This document shows positions 56,477 to 64,000 of a stretch of DNA of 64,000 nucleotides, piece after piece; the first letter of the stretch is position 1, and each line of letters begins with the position of its first letter. The DNA lies in NCBI RefSeq assembly GCF_010671925.1, contig NZ_JAAHIH010000004.1:979234-1043233 (forward strand). The letters run 5' to 3'. A model generated the notes under the pieces. That model saw only the letters and a list, made by a program, of their open reading frames with translations. It made no database searches and was not told where the DNA came from. The stretch comes from Moorena sp. SIOASIH. GTDB lineage: Bacteria; Cyanobacteriota; Cyanobacteriia; Cyanobacteriales; Coleofasciculaceae. Position numbers and translations under genes: made by a program.

Positions 56477-58192
56477 ATGACATTACCGCGATGGGAGAAT
56501 CAATCTTCTTCCTCAAAAGACGCAGCTTTACTTTACGATTGGCGCATTTATAGTATTCGTCAAGCCCTTAAGCAAAAAGGAAAAGCTACCGGAGCTTTAG
56601 AAATTCAAGACTTGCTAGATTTGGGTCATCTGGATCAATATCACTACTTTGGTAGTCAAGCTTGCGATCGCGCCATCAATTATTTATCGCTCAATCCCAA
56701 CTCTCACGTTTTGGATATAGGAAGTGGTGTGGGTGGGCCAGCTCGATATATTAGCTATAAAACGGGATGTCACCTCCAATGTGTAGAATTAAGACAGGAC
56801 TTTAGTGAAATTGCCCAAGAACTCACCCAACGGATGGGACTCGATCAGCGCATCCAATACCTTACTGGCAATGTTCTCAGTTCCGAAATCATCGATGCCC
56901 TGTTACCCAATTCATTTGACAACATCATTTCATTTCTATCCTTATTACACATTGAAGAGCGTGACAAAGTCCTTGAAATTTGTTTTCGAGCTTTGAAGGA
57001 AAATGGCTACATTTACGTTGAAGATTACGTGGCCAATTGCACCCTGACCCCAGAAGTAAAAACCACTCTAAAAGAAGTGTTTAAATCTTCTTACGTGCCA
57101 ACCCGTGAAACCTACCGACAGCACTTCGAACGTGCAGGGTTTACTGACATTTGTTTCATTGATTTAACAACCGGATGGCAACGTTGTATAAAAGAACGCT
57201 ATCAGAAATTCATTGAGTCCAAAGAAGAATCAATCAAACTCTTCGGTGAAGACATTTTTGAGCACCGCAGTCGATTGTATCGAATTGGTCGGGATATGCT
57301 TCAAGGGGGTAGCGTTGGTGGAGCATTGATCACTGCTAAAAAACCCTGTGCTCCAAAGATATACCAATTACCAGACACCTATTTCGACCCTTTAACCTCT
57401 GTTTACAATGAGCAATACCATTTCTTTCTCGAAGACGGCTCTCTCCTTGCTCTCAGACATTTTAAAACCAAAACCCTTGAGCATTACTCCGCTTGGTGGA
57501 GTGACATTCATGGCAATTCCAGGGAACTGATTAATACTTCAGAACAAAAAAGCTCAGCTGAGCATATCTCTATCAAAAAAAACGATCAAACTGGAACAAT
57601 TTGTTTACCAGAAGCTAATCTGGAAGTGCAATTTGAAGTAACGACCCAATTCACCTGGGGTGTTCCTGGTGAAGAAAATCAGCGTGATGTTATCCATCAG
57701 CCACAACTTGAATGCATTGTCCATACAGATAATGGCACTCAAAAAGCGCAAGGATATTGCAAAATTTATGAGGGAAATTATCCTAGGTTTTGGGGCTACC
57801 ATTTTGTTTATGCACTCTTCCCTAATTATGGGATTATTTGGAGTGCTGAGGCCACATTTGGTCAAGAAAGAAACAATCATTTCAATTTCCTGAATACTTC
57901 CAAACTAAATACTTACGAACTGGAGACTTCCCAAACAGAAAAGCAAATATTGTTACGCGGGGAAAAGTCTTATCATCGCCAAACAAGTGCTCATGCCAGC
58001 ATTCAAAACAGAATGTATGACTTGATATTCGATAGAGCCTTTGCAACTTGGTCAAGCATTCTGCGAAATCAAACATCCACGATGGAAAGTAACCTCAGCT
58101 TGGAATACAGGGAAGCCATTCTAACAATAGATGACCAAGAAGTGAGCAAAGGAGTTTGCTTAAAAGAATCTTGTTTTGGCACAATTGTATAA
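56477..58192 (+). CDS. SAM-dependent methyltransferase fused to an unassigned C-terminal domain
   Basis: A 571-residue protein. Residues 50-280 form a class I methyltransferase: motif I VLDIGSGVGGPARYI (about 75-89), acidic loop CVELRQDFSEIAQELTQRMG, motif IV NIISFLSLLHIEERDKVL and ALKENGYIYVEDYV; it most resembles phosphoethanolamine N-methyltransferase-like enzymes. Residues 300-571 are a separate beta-rich domain with GYCKIYEGNYPRFWGYHFVY and IIWSAEATFG, faintly like lipocalin-fold AttH/CrtC domains (a guess). It lies between nadA and nadB, ending 10 bp before the nadB ATG, so one transcript is likely. Substrate unknown. Confidence 0.75.
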   Translation: MTLPRWENQSSSSKDAALLYDWRIYSIRQALKQKGKATGALEIQDLLDLGHLDQYHYFGSQACDRAINYLSLNPNSHVLDIGSGVGGPARYISYKTGCHLQCVELRQDFSEIAQELTQRMGLDQRIQYLTGNVLSSEIIDALLPNSFDNIISFLSLLHIEERDKVLEICFRALKENGYIYVEDYVANCTLTPEVKTTLKEVFKSSYVPTRETYRQHFERAGFTDICFIDLTTGWQRCIKERYQKFIESKEESIKLFGEDIFEHRSRLYRIGRDMLQGGSVGGALITAKKPCAPKIYQLPDTYFDPLTSVYNEQYHFFLEDGSLLALRHFKTKTLEHYSAWWSDIHGNSRELINTSEQKSSAEHISIKKNDQTGTICLPEANLEVQFEVTTQFTWGVPGEENQRDVIHQPQLECIVHTDNGTQKAQGYCKIYEGNYPRFWGYHFVYALFPNYGIIWSAEATFGQERNNHFNFLNTSKLNTYELETSQTEKQILLRGEKSYHRQTSAHASIQNRMYDLIFDRAFATWSSILRNQTSTMESNLSLEYREAILTIDDQEVSKGVCLKESCFGTIV

Positions 58193-58202
58193 GGGCAAAA
58201 CT

Positions 58203-59906
58203 ATGCAAGACTCTCAAATTTCTCTCTGTAATTCCTCAGAATTGCCAAATATTCCCTCCCAGTTTGATATCCTAATTATTGGCTCTGGTGCAGCAGGACT
58301 CTATGCTGCTTTGTCTTTGCCTTCCTACTTGCAAGTGGGCTTAATTACCAAAGATGCCCTGAAAACGGGAGCAAGTAGCTGGGCACGAGGCATTGCTGCG
58401 GCGATCGATCCGTCAGATACTCCATTGTCCCATTGGGAAGACACCCTCAAAGCTGGGGCAGGTCTTTGCGAACCAGAAGCAGTCAAACTTTTAGCTGATC
58501 ATGCTCCTGGTGCGATCAAGTCCCTTCTAGAAATGGGAGTCAGCTTTGACCGCCACGGTCAGAAACTCGCCCTGGAGCTAGAAGCGGCACACTCTCGTCC
58601 TCGTGTGCTCCATTCTGGTGAAACGACTGGAAAGGTGCTGATTGATGCGCTCACGGCTCAAGTTTTGGAACGGGAAAACATTCAGGTGTTTTCCCAGGCG
58701 TTTGCCTTGAGTTTGTGGCTGAATGAAGCAACAGGTAACTGTCAGGGGGTGAGTGTCCTCTATCAGGGATATATCCGCTGGGTTAGAGCTGGTAGAGTGG
58801 TCTTAGCCACTGGCGGCGGCGGTCAAGTTTTTTCCCACACCACAAACCCCACGGTCAGTACTGGGGATGGGATTGGTCTGGCTTGGCGTGCAGGAGCCTT
58901 GATCCGAGATCCAGAGTTTTTTCAGTTTCATCCGACGGCGCTAACAGTAACTGGAATCCCCCGTTTCTTGGTTACTGAAATTGTGCGGGGGGAAGGGGCT
59001 CATTTAATCGATGCCCAAGGACAGCGTTTTGTGTTTAATCATCATCCTGATGGAGAGCTGGCACCCAGGGATGTGGTCAGTCGGGCAATTTTCTGTCACT
59101 TACAGCAAACGAAACCCGATCCCTATTGTGTTTATCTGGATTTGCGACCCATAAAAGCCCAGAGGATGCGAGAGCGTTTTCCTAGTATTATTCAAGCCTG
59201 TCAACAGTGGGACATCGATTTGTTTACACAGCCCATTCCTATTGCTCCTGTGGCTCATTATTGGATGGGGGGAGTTGCGACGAATTTGGAGTGTTGTACC
59301 TCCATCGATGGGCTATATGCTGTCGGTGAGACTGCCAGTACAGGAGTTCATGGTGCTAATCGTTTAGCTAGTAATTCACTACTAGAATGTATTGTTTTTG
59401 CTGCTCAATTGTCCCAGCTAACGGTTAACTCCAAGGTTAATGGTGGTGATGATATGGGATATCAATCTCTGCCAGTAAAGCAGGAACAACAGGATTGGAA
59501 TAACGAGATGGAGAAGGTTAACTCAATCAGACAAAATGTCCCTAAACTCATGTGGCAAAGTGCTGGTATTTCTCGCTCTCAAGGAATACTTGAAGATGCG
59601 ATCGCACAACTAAATAGTTGGCGTTCTCAACTCACTGATTTGAATATTATGGGATACTTAATCAACGGGACACCCAACCAAACAGTGCAATTAAACTCTG
59701 ATCGAGCTGAGCAGCACCTGAGGCTAGCTGCAGAAACTCTCAATTTGACCGATGTTGCTTATTTAATCTTGAAAAGTGCGGCTTGGCGCACTGAAAGTCG
59801 AGGCGGACATTACCGGAGCGATTATCCTCAAACCTCTGATGATTGGTTATTCCATACCCTAATTCAGGGAGATTGTTGGCATAAGTCCGGCAAGATTACC
59901 AATTAA
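58203..59906 (+). CDS. nadB: L-aspartate oxidase
   Basis: A 567-residue flavoprotein that makes iminoaspartate for NadA. FAD-binding ILIIGSGAAGLYAALSLP (about 24-41), substrate-domain QFHPTAL, REGAHLIDAQG-like VRGEGAHLID, catalytic Arg in LAPRDVVSRAI, and HYWMGGV near the C-terminal part. The usual AQGGIAA after the FAD loop reads WARGIAAAID here, with Gln replaced and one Gly missing. Start ATG 58203 is preferred; the longer frame from TTG 58176 overlaps the methyltransferase gene. Confidence 0.94.
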   Translation: MQDSQISLCNSSELPNIPSQFDILIIGSGAAGLYAALSLPSYLQVGLITKDALKTGASSWARGIAAAIDPSDTPLSHWEDTLKAGAGLCEPEAVKLLADHAPGAIKSLLEMGVSFDRHGQKLALELEAAHSRPRVLHSGETTGKVLIDALTAQVLERENIQVFSQAFALSLWLNEATGNCQGVSVLYQGYIRWVRAGRVVLATGGGGQVFSHTTNPTVSTGDGIGLAWRAGALIRDPEFFQFHPTALTVTGIPRFLVTEIVRGEGAHLIDAQGQRFVFNHHPDGELAPRDVVSRAIFCHLQQTKPDPYCVYLDLRPIKAQRMRERFPSIIQACQQWDIDLFTQPIPIAPVAHYWMGGVATNLECCTSIDGLYAVGETASTGVHGANRLASNSLLECIVFAAQLSQLTVNSKVNGGDDMGYQSLPVKQEQQDWNNEMEKVNSIRQNVPKLMWQSAGISRSQGILEDAIAQLNSWRSQLTDLNIMGYLINGTPNQTVQLNSDRAEQHLRLAAETLNLTDVAYLILKSAAWRTESRGGHYRSDYPQTSDDWLFHTLIQGDCWHKSGKITN

Positions 59907-59936
59907 ACTGAGTTGGAAAGAGATGAGCCAAAAAAT

Positions 59937-59967
59937 GTCAGCATTCAGCTATCAGCTGAATGCTTAC
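59937..59967. repeat. Short GCATTCAGC palindrome, near-minimal copy
   Basis: GCATTCAGC, then TATCA, then GCTGAATGC; outer bases GTCA and TTAC differ by one. It sits in the gap between nadB and the convergent peptidase gene and could serve as a bidirectional stop. Confidence 0.7.
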
Positions 59968-59981
59968 CCGGGGAGAGGTTA

Positions 59982-61091
59982 CTATGGAGTCATTTTCAAA
60001 TGCAATTTTGGATCTTGTGCTGCCCAACCCCCAGGGGAATTCAAACGAACCTCAAAATGTAGATGGGGTTGGTCAATGTCAGGATTTCCGGTAGTCCCTA
60101 CTGTCCCCAATAACTGTCCAACATTAATCTGCTGACCTGGACTGACAGTAGTACGGTTTAAGTGAGCATAGCGGGTTTGGCGTCCTCCCTCATGATTAAT
60201 CACTACCAAATTGCCATAAGTGTCTTGTGGTCCAGCATAGGCAACGATACCGCTATCAGTGGCAACAACCTGAGTACCTTCCTGTGCCAGTAAATCTACA
60301 CCAGCGTGAAACTTCTTTTCATCCTCACCAGCCTCTTGCCGCCAGCCGTAATCGAGTCCTATCCGTGCCACATTTGGTAAGGGATAATTAGTCAATCCAG
60401 TGTAGCTATCTACAGTCGGAGTTTCCCTCGTTGCTGTGGGAATACCTATGCCAAGGGAATTTAACCCTGGGATAAAGGCTTGCTTAGAGGGTTTTTTACA
60501 ACCATTTAACTCAAATAAAACCGCAGCACGGACACCGTAGGCGTCTGCTAAGTCTTGCCAAGTGGCATTCAATGGCACATTCACCAAGATGCCATTGAAT
60601 GGCGGAATCAGAATCTCTTGCCCCACTGGCATTGACTTCCGGTTTAAGGCTCGATTAAATCGAAGTAGTGTAGCTTCCTCAAGGTTGTATTGGTTGGCAA
60701 TACTCTCGACGGTTTCACCTGCAGCCACTTGGTGGCGAGTTAAGCGAGAGAGCACTGGCGGTGGACAAATATCCTCTATAGTTGTGTTTTGAGTTACTGT
60801 GTTTTGTGCCTGTTGTACTGTTTGTACTGTCAGAGTTGTTCGCGTAGCGTGGCCTTTTGGCCAAGGTTGCAGGTTAGCTGCTTGAAGTGTGGAATTTGTG
60901 AAATTTAACTGGCTTTGCGTTCGCTGAAAGCGGGACGAAGTCCATCGCCAACTATCATCTACAGATAAAGAACTAGAATAGGAATCAGTTGTTCCCAAGT
61001 TTGAAGTAGCAACAGTTGGGGTCACTAGCCAAAAAATTGTAGAAACAATTGGGAGCCAGCGCACTAAATTCATTGTTAACGATTGATTCAT
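59982..61091 (-). CDS. LysM-M23 family peptidase
   Basis: A 369-residue exported murein hydrolase or divisome activator. Signal peptide (LVRWLPIVSTIFWLVTPTVA), LysM domain (HQVAAGETVESIANQYNLEE, LNRKSMPVGQEILIPP; about 115-165), a degenerate second LysM (WQDLADAYGVRAAVLFELNG), then M23 peptidase (about 245-365): FHAGVDLLA (metal His/Asp), HLHFEV (metal His) and TRYAHLN. All metal residues are present, so it should be active. About residues 68-87 (AANLQPWPKGHATRTTL) are translated from a GCGTAGCGTGGCC palindrome. Confidence 0.9.
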   Translation of the reverse strand: MNQSLTMNLVRWLPIVSTIFWLVTPTVATSNLGTTDSYSSSLSVDDSWRWTSSRFQRTQSQLNFTNSTLQAANLQPWPKGHATRTTLTVQTVQQAQNTVTQNTTIEDICPPPVLSRLTRHQVAAGETVESIANQYNLEEATLLRFNRALNRKSMPVGQEILIPPFNGILVNVPLNATWQDLADAYGVRAAVLFELNGCKKPSKQAFIPGLNSLGIGIPTATRETPTVDSYTGLTNYPLPNVARIGLDYGWRQEAGEDEKKFHAGVDLLAQEGTQVVATDSGIVAYAGPQDTYGNLVVINHEGGRQTRYAHLNRTTVSPGQQINVGQLLGTVGTTGNPDIDQPHLHFEVRLNSPGGWAAQDPKLHLKMTP

Positions 61092-61144
61092 AGGTCAAGA
61101 CTAGGGCACAGGTAAACGGTTTCAACTTTTAGACATGAAGCTCT

Positions 61145-61194
61145 CCCCACCTGGCAAGCCGTTCGCGTAGCGTCGGGCTTTGCCCGAGGTGGGG
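61145..61194 (-). ncRNA. Right-end hairpin of the second TnpB-like element (presumed omega RNA end)
   Basis: Read on the minus strand, CCCCACCT...AGGTGGGG closes a stem after the gene stop and is followed by AGAGCTTCATGTC. Its loop contains a GCGTAGCG-type repeat (GACGCTACGCGAACGG). By analogy with TnpB systems this is the 3' end of the guide RNA. Confidence 0.5.
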
Positions 61195-61204
61195 GTGTCC
61201 TATG

Positions 61205-62569
61205 CTAATCTGGAGCTACCCTAGCCCACAGATCACAGAGACAAGCCCAGCTTCTAGGCGGTCGTCCAGAACTTTTGCTGGAACGACCCTCACCGTCATT
61301 TCTGCGGGTGAGTTTAAACACACCTCTAGCACCGATGTTGTAAGCACCATTTAAGTCTGCGTTGAAGCGCTTACCTGAGGGGAAGGTTGCTAAAGAGTAT
61401 TTTTTTGAATTACGTTTAACCGTCCCAGAACCATCGTAGGCAAGTTTTGAGGTGTAAGCCGCCACAACCTCTATTACCTTTCCGCCTAATTCAGCCCATT
61501 TCATTTCAGTGAAATTGCGAATTTTTGCCTTCAGCCATCCGTGAAACCTTTGTCGCAGGTTAGACCGCTTGCGTCCACCTTTTGGTTTCCATCCTTTAAG
61601 ATTCTCGAATACGATGGCTTCAGAGTTGAACTGTTCGGCAATCTCAACAATCCTTTTGGAAACAATATGGCCGATTTGATGGTTAATTCTTCGGCATTTA
61701 TCATAGGTCAAAGAGCAGAATTCTTTGTGAAGTTTTCCGCCTTTACCCATAGTTTTAGATGCCCTCATGGATACGGATTTTAGTCGCTTGTCCCGACGGT
61801 CTATGTCTCTCCCAGGGTGGATAAAATACCGATGGATTACAGTGCCGTCATGGGCTACGACTGCTATTGTTGCGGTGGTATTTATTCCTAAATCGACCGC
61901 TGTAACATTGGCTTTTGGTTTTCTCTTTTCTGGCTTACATGCAAACGGAACAGATAGGTGGCAATATCTCTCATTGCATACCAACGAAGGAGACATCATT
62001 TTATTGGTTGCCACTAGGTGACGCTCTCTTAAACCGGTGATTTGAACTGTAGTCCAAATCCAATCAGAACCATTGAAAACCTTGATTTCGATTTGGTCAT
62101 AACCATGCAGCTTGTAGCATTGTCCCTTGTAAAGAGCAGGGTAGCAGCCAGTGTCTGCATTTAGTCTTGGAGGCTTAGCATTCCTTCTTTTTCTGTTGCC
62201 CGACTGCCACTCCCGATAACGAGTAACAAAGCTACTAACCTGACCAGCAGAAAATGCGATTCGGCGTAGCCGACGCTTCGCGAACGCAGCCCGACGTAAG
62301 TAACTAGGAAATTTGTAAAAGGTTTTATTAAACTGAGGATATTTAACATTAGGGCGCTTAGCCGTTTGATGCATTAATCTCTCAACGGCAGGAGTTAGCT
62401 GATCTGCTGTTAATTCCCCCAGTTCAGACCAGTGGGTGTAAATAATACCAACCAAGTACTGACAAGCGCGGCGATATGCCTTAACCGTTTCCCCTAACAG
62501 TACTTTTTGATCTGGGGTCGGATTAAGTTGCCATTTGTCAGTTCGTATAACTTTGGTCGGCGCTTTCAC
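61205..62569 (-). CDS. tnpB: TnpB-like protein lacking zinc-ribbon cysteines
   Basis: A 454-residue OrfB/TnpB-type protein from GTG 62569. RuvC residues are kept: D226 (TAVDLGINTTAT), E322 (IVFENLKGWKPKG) and D405 (FNADLNGAYNIG). The segment that should hold CxxC...CxxC reads TSKLAYDGSGTVKRNSKKYS and TFPSGKRFNADLN, with no Cys. Residues about 93-105 (FAKRRLRRIAFSA) come from a TTCGGCGTAGCCGACGCTTC repeat inserted in frame. The stretch C-terminal to the last Asp is longer than in the other TnpB and ends in a Ser/Arg/Pro-rich part. No tnpA is nearby. Confidence 0.85.
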   Translation of the reverse strand: MKAPTKVIRTDKWQLNPTPDQKVLLGETVKAYRRACQYLVGIIYTHWSELGELTADQLTPAVERLMHQTAKRPNVKYPQFNKTFYKFPSYLRRAAFAKRRLRRIAFSAGQVSSFVTRYREWQSGNRKRRNAKPPRLNADTGCYPALYKGQCYKLHGYDQIEIKVFNGSDWIWTTVQITGLRERHLVATNKMMSPSLVCNERYCHLSVPFACKPEKRKPKANVTAVDLGINTTATIAVVAHDGTVIHRYFIHPGRDIDRRDKRLKSVSMRASKTMGKGGKLHKEFCSLTYDKCRRINHQIGHIVSKRIVEIAEQFNSEAIVFENLKGWKPKGGRKRSNLRQRFHGWLKAKIRNFTEMKWAELGGKVIEVVAAYTSKLAYDGSGTVKRNSKKYSLATFPSGKRFNADLNGAYNIGARGVFKLTRRNDGEGRSSKSSGRPPRSWACLCDLWARVAPD

Positions 62570-63000
62570 TGGTCTAACAAACTCTATTACAGTTAATATT
62601 TTAGTCTATAAAATATTGGACGACAATCAAATTATCAGTGTTCCAGGTTTTTAGCTGTTGTTGTTGGCGTGGACTAACCCCCGGAGACGAAACCTTAAAT
62701 AGTGGAGCCTTAATCACTAATCCTTAACCCTTTTCTGCATAACCTTCCAACTATAAAGGCTCCACTATTTTACGGTAACTTCAAAACCTGGACGTTCGCG
62801 TAGCGTGGCCTACGGCCAGGTGGGGGAATGCATCTCACGTCTTGTTCAAGCAAACAACCTAACCTTCGGGAATGGCTATGGTTTGAACTTTCCCCGTTCG
62901 CGTAGCGTGGCCTTTTGGCCAAGGACTTCCCTCAACCCTCTAAAAGAGTAAACCTTCAACTATTAAACCTTCAACTATTCAACCTTCAACTATTCAACCT
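62570..63000. other. Intergenic region with hairpin element C and repeats
   Basis: Hairpin element C (62686-62785), two GCGTAGCGTGGCC palindromes (about 62793-62820 and 62897-62922), and ACCTTCAACTATTCA units (about 62951-63000) that abut the hom stop codon. Confidence 0.7.
62686..62785 (+). repeat. Hairpin element C (TTACGGTAACTTCAAA family)
   Basis: GACGAAACCTT, then stem AAATAGTGGAGCCTT (62697-62711), loop CCTTAACCCTTTTCTGCATA, complementary stem AAGGCTCCACTATTT (62756-62770), then TTACGGTAACTTCAAA. The loop matches element A; the stem is different. Confidence 0.75.
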
Positions 63001-64000
63001 TTAGAGCACTCTTAAAATACTAGGAATACTATCCACTGCCTCTAGAGTCCGAATTTCATCTAGAGCCTGTCGGAAGTTACCTTCACGCACATCATGAGTG
63101 ACGACCACAATCTCTGCTAAGTTTCCTTGGAAACCAATTTGCACCACAGATTCTAAACTGACATGATGTTTGCCAAAACTGGTGCCTAAATGCCCAATTA
63201 CACCAGGATGGTCTTGACTGAGGAACCGCCCATAAAAGCGGGTGACCAGGTCTGAAATAGGAGCAACAGTACAATAGTGCTGATGAGCACAACTAAGTAG
63301 AGGATGTAGTTGCTTGGCTTCCCGATCGCTTTTGAGGACAGCAGCAATGTTTAAGATATCCGACACTACCGCACTGGCTGTCGGACCAGAACCTGCACCA
63401 GGACCAGAGAAAATCACTTGTCCAATCGGTTCGCCTTCTACCACAATCCCGTTGTAAACATCATTGATACTGGCAAGGGGGTGAGTTTTGGCAACAAGGG
63501 TAGGATGTACCCTCAGCTGAATAGTTTCAGACTTTGGGTTATCCCCAGTTGCCATTGGGTCTCGCTTGGCTACAGCTAAGAGTTTAATTACAAACCCCAG
63601 TTTCTCAGCATAAACAATATCTGCTGCACTGACCTGACGAATCCCTTCACAGTGGACATCAGATAAATTAATCCGTCCTGCAAAAGCAATAGAAGCTAAA
63701 ATAGCAATCTTGTCAGCGGCATCTAATCCATCCACATCAGCAGTAGGGTCAGCTTCAGCATATCCCAACCGTTGCGCATCAGCCAGAATATCGCCAAATT
63801 CTCCCCCTTCCCGTTGCATCCGGGTCAGGATGTAATTGGTAGTACCGTTAACAATGCCAGTAATACTGTGAATACGGTTCACTCCCAATGCCTGTTTTAG
63901 GGGTTGAATTACTGGGATACCCCCCCCAACGGCTGCTTCTAACATGACGTAGACTCCAGCCTCTTCCGCCGCCGCAAAAATTTCATCCCCATAGCGGGAA
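63001..64000 (-). CDS. hom: Homoserine dehydrogenase (5' end outside window)
   Basis: At least 332 residues of the C-terminal part. The frame stays open to the right edge (SRYGDEIFAAAEEAGVYVM comes before the in-frame Met at 63945), so the true start is beyond it. GGGIPVIQPLKQALGVNRI, ITGIVNGTTNYILTRM, AEADPTADVDGLDAADKIAIL (catalytic Asp/Lys region) and GPGAGSGPTASAVVSDI identify it; the last 80 residues are an ACT domain (HPGVIGHLGTSFGKHHVSLE). It makes homoserine for Thr and Met. The stop codon directly abuts a repeat array. Confidence 0.95.
   Translation of the reverse strand, partial: SRYGDEIFAAAEEAGVYVMLEAAVGGGIPVIQPLKQALGVNRIHSITGIVNGTTNYILTRMQREGGEFGDILADAQRLGYAEADPTADVDGLDAADKIAILASIAFAGRINLSDVHCEGIRQVSAADIVYAEKLGFVIKLLAVAKRDPMATGDNPKSETIQLRVHPTLVAKTHPLASINDVYNGIVVEGEPIGQVIFSGPGAGSGPTASAVVSDILNIAAVLKSDREAKQLHPLLSCAHQHYCTVAPISDLVTRFYGRFLSQDHPGVIGHLGTSFGKHHVSLESVVQIGFQGNLAEIVVVTHDVREGNFRQALDEIRTLEAVDSIPSILRVL

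Overview
The window is chromosomal DNA from a filamentous marine cyanobacterium, most likely a Moorena (Moorea)-like organism. The cyanobacterial assignment rests on PsaF and PsaJ, a high-light-inducible one-helix protein, a SigC-type sigma factor, Ycf46, solanesyl diphosphate synthase, DUF2808, and the many HIP1 octamers (GCGATCGC). The genus-level guess rests on the very large load of short dispersed repeats (GCGTAGCGTGGCC-type palindromes, ACCTTCAACCTG arrays, GACCGCTGACC arrays) between and sometimes inside genes. It is inference, not a database result.

Layout. 1-6.6 kb: end of an amidohydrolase-like gene, anmK with a repeat-derived insertion, a cyanobacterial hypothetical gene, a Ser/Thr kinase and a thioredoxin-TPR protein. 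6.8-10.5 kb: pntA and pntB, separated by a large two-orientation repeat array. 11.6-16.2 kb: a DUF2808 exported protein, then an accessory patch with an IscB RNA-guided nuclease and its presumed omega RNA, a 272-bp MITE with target duplication, and a sigma-like gene that lacks a usable start. 16.5-20.1 kb: the conserved rpmH-rnpA-PH protein-yidC-khpB-DUF177 cluster. 20.3-26.8 kb: ycf46, two SH3b proteins, a peptidoglycan-binding protein and sigC. 27.8-32.3 kb: gpsA, lipA, tRNA-Pro, tsaD and psaF-psaJ. 32.6-41.7 kb: purH, a TnpB element abutting an hli gene, a PQQ-type sugar dehydrogenase lipoprotein, pyruvate kinase and a coiled-coil protein. 43.3-49.5 kb: acpP-fabF, transketolase and solanesyl diphosphate synthase. 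50.4-54.3 kb: a cyclic-nucleotide-binding MscS channel downstream of an adenylate cyclase. 55.4-59.9 kb: a nadA-methyltransferase-nadB operon. 60-64 kb: a LysM/M23 peptidase, a second TnpB-like protein and the 3' part of homoserine dehydrogenase.

Most genes are housekeeping: lower glycolysis, pentose phosphate, purine and fatty acid synthesis, quinone side chain, photosystem I and cell envelope. The unusual content is (1) three OMEGA-type RNA-guided nuclease genes plus a stand-alone relic of a TnpB 3' end/omega RNA; (2) the nadA-methyltransferase-nadB operon, whose fused methyltransferase I cannot match to a known pathway; (3) several families of palindromic or hairpin repeats, one with compensatory stem changes in three copies; and (4) repeats that have entered coding sequence (anmK, the M23 peptidase, the second TnpB) or supply gene ends (tsaD).
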